A stretch of DNA of 21,969 nt from assembly GCA_034698045.1 (NCBI GenBank), contig JAQGAU010001021.1, forward strand, positions 1 through 21,969, read 5' to 3'. Positions 17,491-21,969 of this stretch are shown one piece after another. Each line of letters starts with the position of its first letter. Within the stretch, counting starts at the first letter, position 1. This DNA is from Paramacrobiotus richtersi (taxonomy: Eukaryota; Tardigrada; Eutardigrada; Parachela; Macrobiotidae). A model generated the notes under the pieces. That model had not been told where the DNA came from, did no database searches, and saw only the letters and a program-made list of their open reading frames with translations. The position numbers and the translations under genes are program-made.

Positions 17491-17754
17491 ACCATCTTAC
17501 AGATCGAGTGCCTGCTTCGATTTCTTACCATATCGGGGAAATAATTGTCGTTGATACAGGTGCTTCATGTCATGACTTAGTTAAAATGCGAAAGTGTGCG
17601 TCGTGGTTAAATTCTAGTGCATACAACAGGAAATTTGTTTGCTTTTGAGCTTTTGGTCATAATAGTTGTGTTCACGGAATGCAAAACAAAGCGCGCGTTT
17701 CCTTGTTTGTTGATTGTTGCAGTCTTGCAGATAAAATGAACTGACAAGTAAGAT
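17491..17754 (+). other. 3' flank of gene 5
   Basis: Matches the gene 4 flank for about 150 bp (GTGCGTCGTGGTTAAATTCT, then CAACAGGAAATTTGTTTGC). No AATAAA is evident. The minus-strand open frame at 17614-17877 is not supported. Confidence 0.4.
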
Positions 17755-18125
17755 AATATATAGACCAACGAATTCCTTCTGTTGGCTACGGCTGATAAAT
17801 TTCATATGTATATCCTGTTCTGCCAGTAATCGGTTCATTATTCGCATAATTAAACCGTATTCAGAAAATATTGACAACTGTCCCTGAAGGGTGAATTCGT
17901 CTGCTCCTCTGTCTGCTGTTTTTACACGAAGATTCGGGTTTTATGATGGCATGACATTTAGTAGCCATTTACGAGTAACACGAAGTTAGTTGTAGGCTAA
18001 ACGACTATTTAATACCAGATATTCTTCCAGGAAACTGATGCAAGGGTATACCTCATCAGTTTAAGTAAGGTTTATTCGGGCCATACCGATGTAAGAATGG
18101 AAAGGGCTCCTGTCCGAAGCTGTTT
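17755..18125 (+). repeat. Spacer block Y, copy 4, end of the array
   Basis: Matches copy 3 at 15870-16225 nearly throughout, ending GGGCTCCTGTCCGAAGC. In the gene 5 unit this block is followed by a cystatin promoter; here it is followed by unrelated sequence. A sixth repeat unit therefore appears to be truncated, which marks the downstream edge of the array. Confidence 0.6.
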
Positions 18126-20292
18126 TACATACAGTTAAATTCAGTCGCTTCCGCCGTGCGCAGTGTTGAGGTTCAGTGTTCGGGAGAACTGAAGGACGCG
18201 TAAAGGCTGTTCCCGGCGAGGCCGGAACACATCTTTGGCGCCCCGTTCATTCCCCTTGACCTTACCCCCTTTATTCAAGATTGTTTACAACAGCAGGGTG
18301 GGTGGGTGGTAAAACCACTCCGTTACGAGCCAGTGATAAATGCGAACTTTACTGTACAGCGTCGAGTAATGCCTTAAATGAGAAACACATTTCAAACAGC
18401 TACTGTAACAGCACGTTGATCAGCTAATGACACAGATTGCGTATTGTCATCGTTGGTGAAGGAGTTAGGCAGAAAGCGGGTCAAGTGGCCGAAAACATCC
18501 TGAATTTAACAACAGTTAATTTCATTAACACACACCTAATCAAACCGAACTACAGTACAACCATTTATTCATACGCTACGTCGTGGTGCAACTGACTAGT
18601 AGAACCTGTACATTCAGTTCTACTATGGTTGGTTGTTCAGTGCCTTTGATTTTCGTCGTCAACATTTGTTTGGCCTACACCTTTAATAGCCAGTAGAAAT
18701 AGGAATAAGGAATTAGGAATGACGCGTAGGGAATAATGCAATTTGTAGGACTAATAGTAGAAATTCACGTAGGAACAGGAACTGAAATCTAGGAACAGGA
18801 AATGCATAAATTAAATAGGAATAGGAATAGTGTTCTTGAAGTACTAGCTGGAATGTAGATAAAACACAAAGCAAGAACTTTTGAACTGCTGTCGTGTTGC
18901 ACATTATACACTAGCTCTCCTAAGACTGCTAGCCGTCGTACCTTTTCCGTGTGTTCTGGCCATTCAAACGGTTTTATTACAAGTACGAAGCCGATACTAG
19001 CGTAAGTATGCACGGGCGCTTATCTGCAGGCACACGTGATAAAAAAATCATATCAAAATATCAATAATGAAACGGCTGTACATGTTGATAAAGTGCATTA
19101 CTATGAGAACGAATATGAACAAGGAAAGCATTCGGGTTCCTATGGTCGAAACACAGTGAAATTTCCATATTTTATTACACACAAATCACAATGTATTGTT
19201 CATACAATTTTACTTAAAAATTTGGTGTTTTGCTTAATTGTTTCCTCGCACATGGGTACGCAGATGTTTTTATGATTTATGGTAATGCTTCGGTGTTCTT
19301 CGTGCTCTCCCGATTCTCGAAGCCATACATACTCCGCACATGCAGTTTTTGCAGAAATGTTGAAAACGTTTTCCGGATGACTTAGGTCTACAGCATTTTT
19401 TACAAAGCTGCCAGTACTGCGGTAGTAAGGACGAACGGGCCCTTTACCCTTGTTCGGAACAGAAGTTCGCTCTCAAAAAGAAATTTATCCAAAAATCAGC
19501 TGTTCCTACCACGCATTCAAAGACCTCACACAAGCGTTTTGGTGAACTGCGGCAAGACGACCCTGGCGATCAGAATGAACGACCTCGCCACTAACATCAT
19601 AAAATGCGGTGAACAAATCCTGGAATGTAGCTGTTAAGCCTTTTCTTTCTCGTATTAAACAGCAAAATTTCTTCGAAACTCTTACTGATTGGTGTAGTTT
19701 TCTTTATGTTCGCCGTGACCAGACTTAACAAACAAATATGTCACATAGATTTTCTCGGCCAAAAGTTTCTGGTTTCTTTGAGGCCAAAACCACTGTCTCA
19801 AAGCGTTATGCAGTCAGAATCACATGAAAAAATATCCCCAGCACAAGCGCATCCTATGAATCACGCAGCAGTAGGTAAACTGACCGTATTCCACTTGTTG
19901 GCTGTTCGTAACACCCATCAGATTGGATGCCATTCCTGCGGCTGGTGTAGGAATTTTCCGGTCGCGCTAGTTAATTTAAATGCCAGTCAACCTGGTTAAA
20001 TCCACTGGACGATAGCCAAGCGGTATATTTCAATCAGTCATATTTTGCATTGCAGTATCCGACGTCCCAAAATGAGCAAGCAGCAAGCATGCACGAGATT
20101 TTTATAACAGTCCAGTATTTCAAATACTTCTATCCGTTCTCATGCACGGACTCATGAATATATGAACGTAATACGTAGATAAATACACTGTACTCTTTAC
20201 TTGTACCGAAGCACTCCCGCTTGCACTCGCTAGTAATCACTGTATCGCACAAAAAAACAAGCACATCAACAGTGATCCTGCTTCTTTTGTAG
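18126..20292. other. Unassigned region downstream of the array
   Basis: I cannot support a gene here. Noted items: a GGAAT-rich patch at 18690-18835; an open stretch near 18450-18590; and a cysteine-containing stretch at about 19330-19595, with RTCSFCRN in one frame and CQYCGSKDERALYP followed by EQKFALKKKF in another. The last has a faint resemblance to a DM (DMRT) zinc-binding domain with a frame break. A 97-codon frame at 19706-19999 has no recognisable domain. The word CACTCGCTAGTAAT at 20224-20237 matches the gene 5 palindrome arm. Confidence 0.3.
18690..18835 (+). repeat. Degenerate GGAAT/GGAACA-rich patch
   Basis: Repeated AATAGGAATA, TTAGGAAT, TAGGAACAGGAA and TAGGAATAGGAATAG words spread over about 145 bp, purine-rich on the + strand. 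It is a simple-sequence tract without clean unit length. Confidence 0.5.
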
Positions 20293-21088
20293 TTCGGGGA
20301 CCTGACGCATACGTTGTGAAACGGAGCAGTTACAAGGGAACATTCCGCCCAGTTTACCAGCCCTCGCCGATAACCAATGATCCGCTCCTCGCGCAACTGT
20401 GAACGTTGATTTCGTTTTACCGCAAAATTGGTACAAGTTGATCGCTTCGAGTTACGTACAAACGACACACGCATTCACATATAACTGTATTTCCTTTTTG
20501 ATTACCGGCACGCAGAGATACATATTACATGTACGCTTTTTTTTACAGATACGATTAGCAAAAGCTTTACACGTGATTTTTTTATGAGATTAGTGACCGC
20601 CACTGAATGGCTGGTTTATCGAACGTACTGGCTACTGCCACTGGTAGCGGCACTGACAAAACACTTGGAAAAGCATTTATGAGAGCAGTCCCAGCGGTCA
20701 TCTGGATTTCGTGGACCACGTGGTGGGCAACCTGCCCGCTCTGCAAATGATGAACGAGCCACAGCGTCGTGTTGTGCAGGTGTACGCCGTCCTCACCAGG
20801 GATGTCCAAGGAATGCGCTCAATCTGTCAAAACTGCAAGCCAGTTGCAAGCGTACTCGTGTGAGCTTTGGATCGGAATGAGAAAGGCGTTGTCCACAGTT
20901 CGATTGCCGCACTGGCCAGAGAGCTGTTACTAACAGCCGGCGTCAGTTATCGGCTATTCTCGGGACACGTGGTTGGGAACGGTGTCTCTCGGTGTGACAG
21001 CAAGAACCTGCCGATGTACTGTACTGTGCCACTCAACCGCTACCTTCAAGTGACTTCCTCGGTGTCAGTCAAGGACAGCTCTTACTGA
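20293..21088 (+). pseudogene. 4-hydroxyphenylpyruvate dioxygenase pseudogene fragment
   Basis: Remains of HPPD, the Fe(II) enzyme of tyrosine breakdown that makes homogentisate. Exon 20293-20398 (acceptor TTTTGTAG) reads FGDLTHTL, then after a one-base frame change VKRSSYKGTFRPVYQP and NDPLLAQ. The donor CT/GTGAAC and acceptor GAGAGCAG/T enclose a 290-bp intron (20399-20688). Across it the frame joins as NDPLLAQLPSGHLDFVDH, then VVGN, the family's hallmark region, including the first iron-ligand His. A later piece reads GVVHSSIAALAREL at about 20882-20923, resembling the GVQHIA segment with the second ligand His, with a few residues missing. A TGA at 20861-20863 interrupts the exon, and the distance between the two His motifs is too short. 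The N-terminal and C-terminal domains (family length near 380-400 aa) are not found in the window. The frameshift, stop and deletions make it a pseudogene. Confidence 0.65.
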
Positions 21089-21969
21089 CTTTGACCTTTA
21101 TTTTTCTAGCCGTCCACTTATTTGTCAACACCAGGCGTATTAACAAAAACTCATTACTTATTGTATTTCTAAGATGTGACTGATACGGGATGGTCTTCCG
21201 AAGTTAGCAGTACTGGTGGACATTCCGAACAGATTACATTAGTCACCGTTGCGAGTGGTCCCAGTGGTGGAGATGTACATAGCATACTTGTTTTCTTACT
21301 ACAGGAATTTACTGACTTTCTCAAGTTTTTGATTGCATGATTTCTTAAATTACTACAACATGTACTGATATTGTGTAGCTGTTATCGGTTTTCTTCGAAA
21401 CAATCAACAACATGTGAACATGTGGATAACGTATCTCGCACACAGGTTATACCTCCGCTCCAGGCAAACGCCCGACAAGGGTCTTCCGGGTTTCTGATAT
21501 CATGATCCGCCTGACTTGATTACTAATCATAATATAATCTACAGTACATAACAGGGTTCTCATGGTCCCATAATTGTAACCTGCTGGCTGCGGTATATGC
21601 AATCGATAGCACCAATTCACTTAACTTAACTCGTGACAACACTATCAGCGTGAAATCGCACAATAAAATCTGATAAGAAATCTGCCATAGTAGTAGATAC
21701 GATCCATCCGCAGTGTCGCCAGATAGCTTTATTAAATAAAGCACGCTAGTGGAAGACATGCAATCGTGCAGAAGTAATCAGCAACTGTCACTTTTTCTGT
21801 GAACAAAGTCCCATTCAGTGGTCAACCCAATACTAGTAACGATCTTACCTGACTGAGAGACTGTGTGCTGGTGTCAACCTTATCCTGCTCTTGCTGCCAT
21901 GTCCGAGATACACAGCTTGTCCCACTCCCAACCAATGATGACCCCGACGCACAACAAAATGGGGTTCAG
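21089..21969. other. Distal region, no supported gene
   Basis: No gene is recognised. At the very end, the minus strand from 21965 down to 21849 is open and stops at a consensus donor (CTCAGTCAG/GTAAGA), so it might be part of an exon of a minus-strand gene extending beyond the window. Without more sequence it cannot be told from chance. Confidence 0.3.

Noticed and set aside
18195..18235. GC-rich hairpin TGTTCCCGGC..GCCGGAACA considered as an RNA element
   Set aside because: Short stem with a bulge, no terminator-like or structured-RNA context, and not repeated in the window.
20130..20474. 114-codon minus-strand open frame
   Set aside because: Antisense to the HPPD exon, whose splice-consistent + strand reading is far better supported.

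Overview
The window looks like a piece of an invertebrate animal genome. Genes are split by short spliceosomal introns (about 40 to 410 bp, GT..AG; one acceptor is preceded by a perfect TACTAAC branch point). TATA boxes sit at a fixed distance from the start codons. There are fragments of non-LTR retrotransposons and several foldback elements. Nothing looks bacterial. I cannot name the phylum from the sequence alone.

Layout. 1-1226: two non-LTR retrotransposon pieces in opposite orientation (a reverse-transcriptase fragment on + and a gag-like ORF1 with zinc knuckles on -). 1268-2755: remains of a ULK/ATG1-like protein kinase, 5'-truncated where the ORF1 element abuts it. 3093-3912: weak, unidentified exon candidates. 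4380-18125: the main feature, a tandem array of five cystatin genes (four intact, one pseudogene) on the + strand, with their promoters and spacers duplicated too. 18126-20292: mostly unassigned sequence. 20293-21088: a decayed 4-hydroxyphenylpyruvate dioxygenase gene. 21089-21969: nothing firm.

The array. Each gene has the same design: a 20-nt first coding exon (MASLVVA or MASTVVA), a second exon completing a signal peptide and the N-terminal GG trunk, and a third exon with the QxVxG loop. Introns are in phase 2 and phase 0. The products are 113-133 aa. They have no cysteine after the signal peptide and end in a stefin-like (L/x)xSF/NF tail, so they look like secreted type-1 (stefin) cystatins, inhibitors of papain-like cysteine proteases. 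Two spacer types alternate along the array (Y-gene1-X-gene2-Y-gene3-X-gene4-Y-gene5-Y), which suggests amplification of a two-gene unit. Yet genes 4 and 5 are closest to each other in their coding and promoter sequence, which suggests later homogenisation. The copies are diverging: gene 2 has lost the GG trunk, gene 3 is dead, gene 4 gained a KR-containing insert, and gene 5 carries a 104-bp near-perfect palindrome with a 7-bp target duplication between its TATA box and start codon.

Intron-exon structures were derived by hand from splice signals, reading-frame continuity and comparison among the copies. Family calls rest on recognised motifs, not on database searches.
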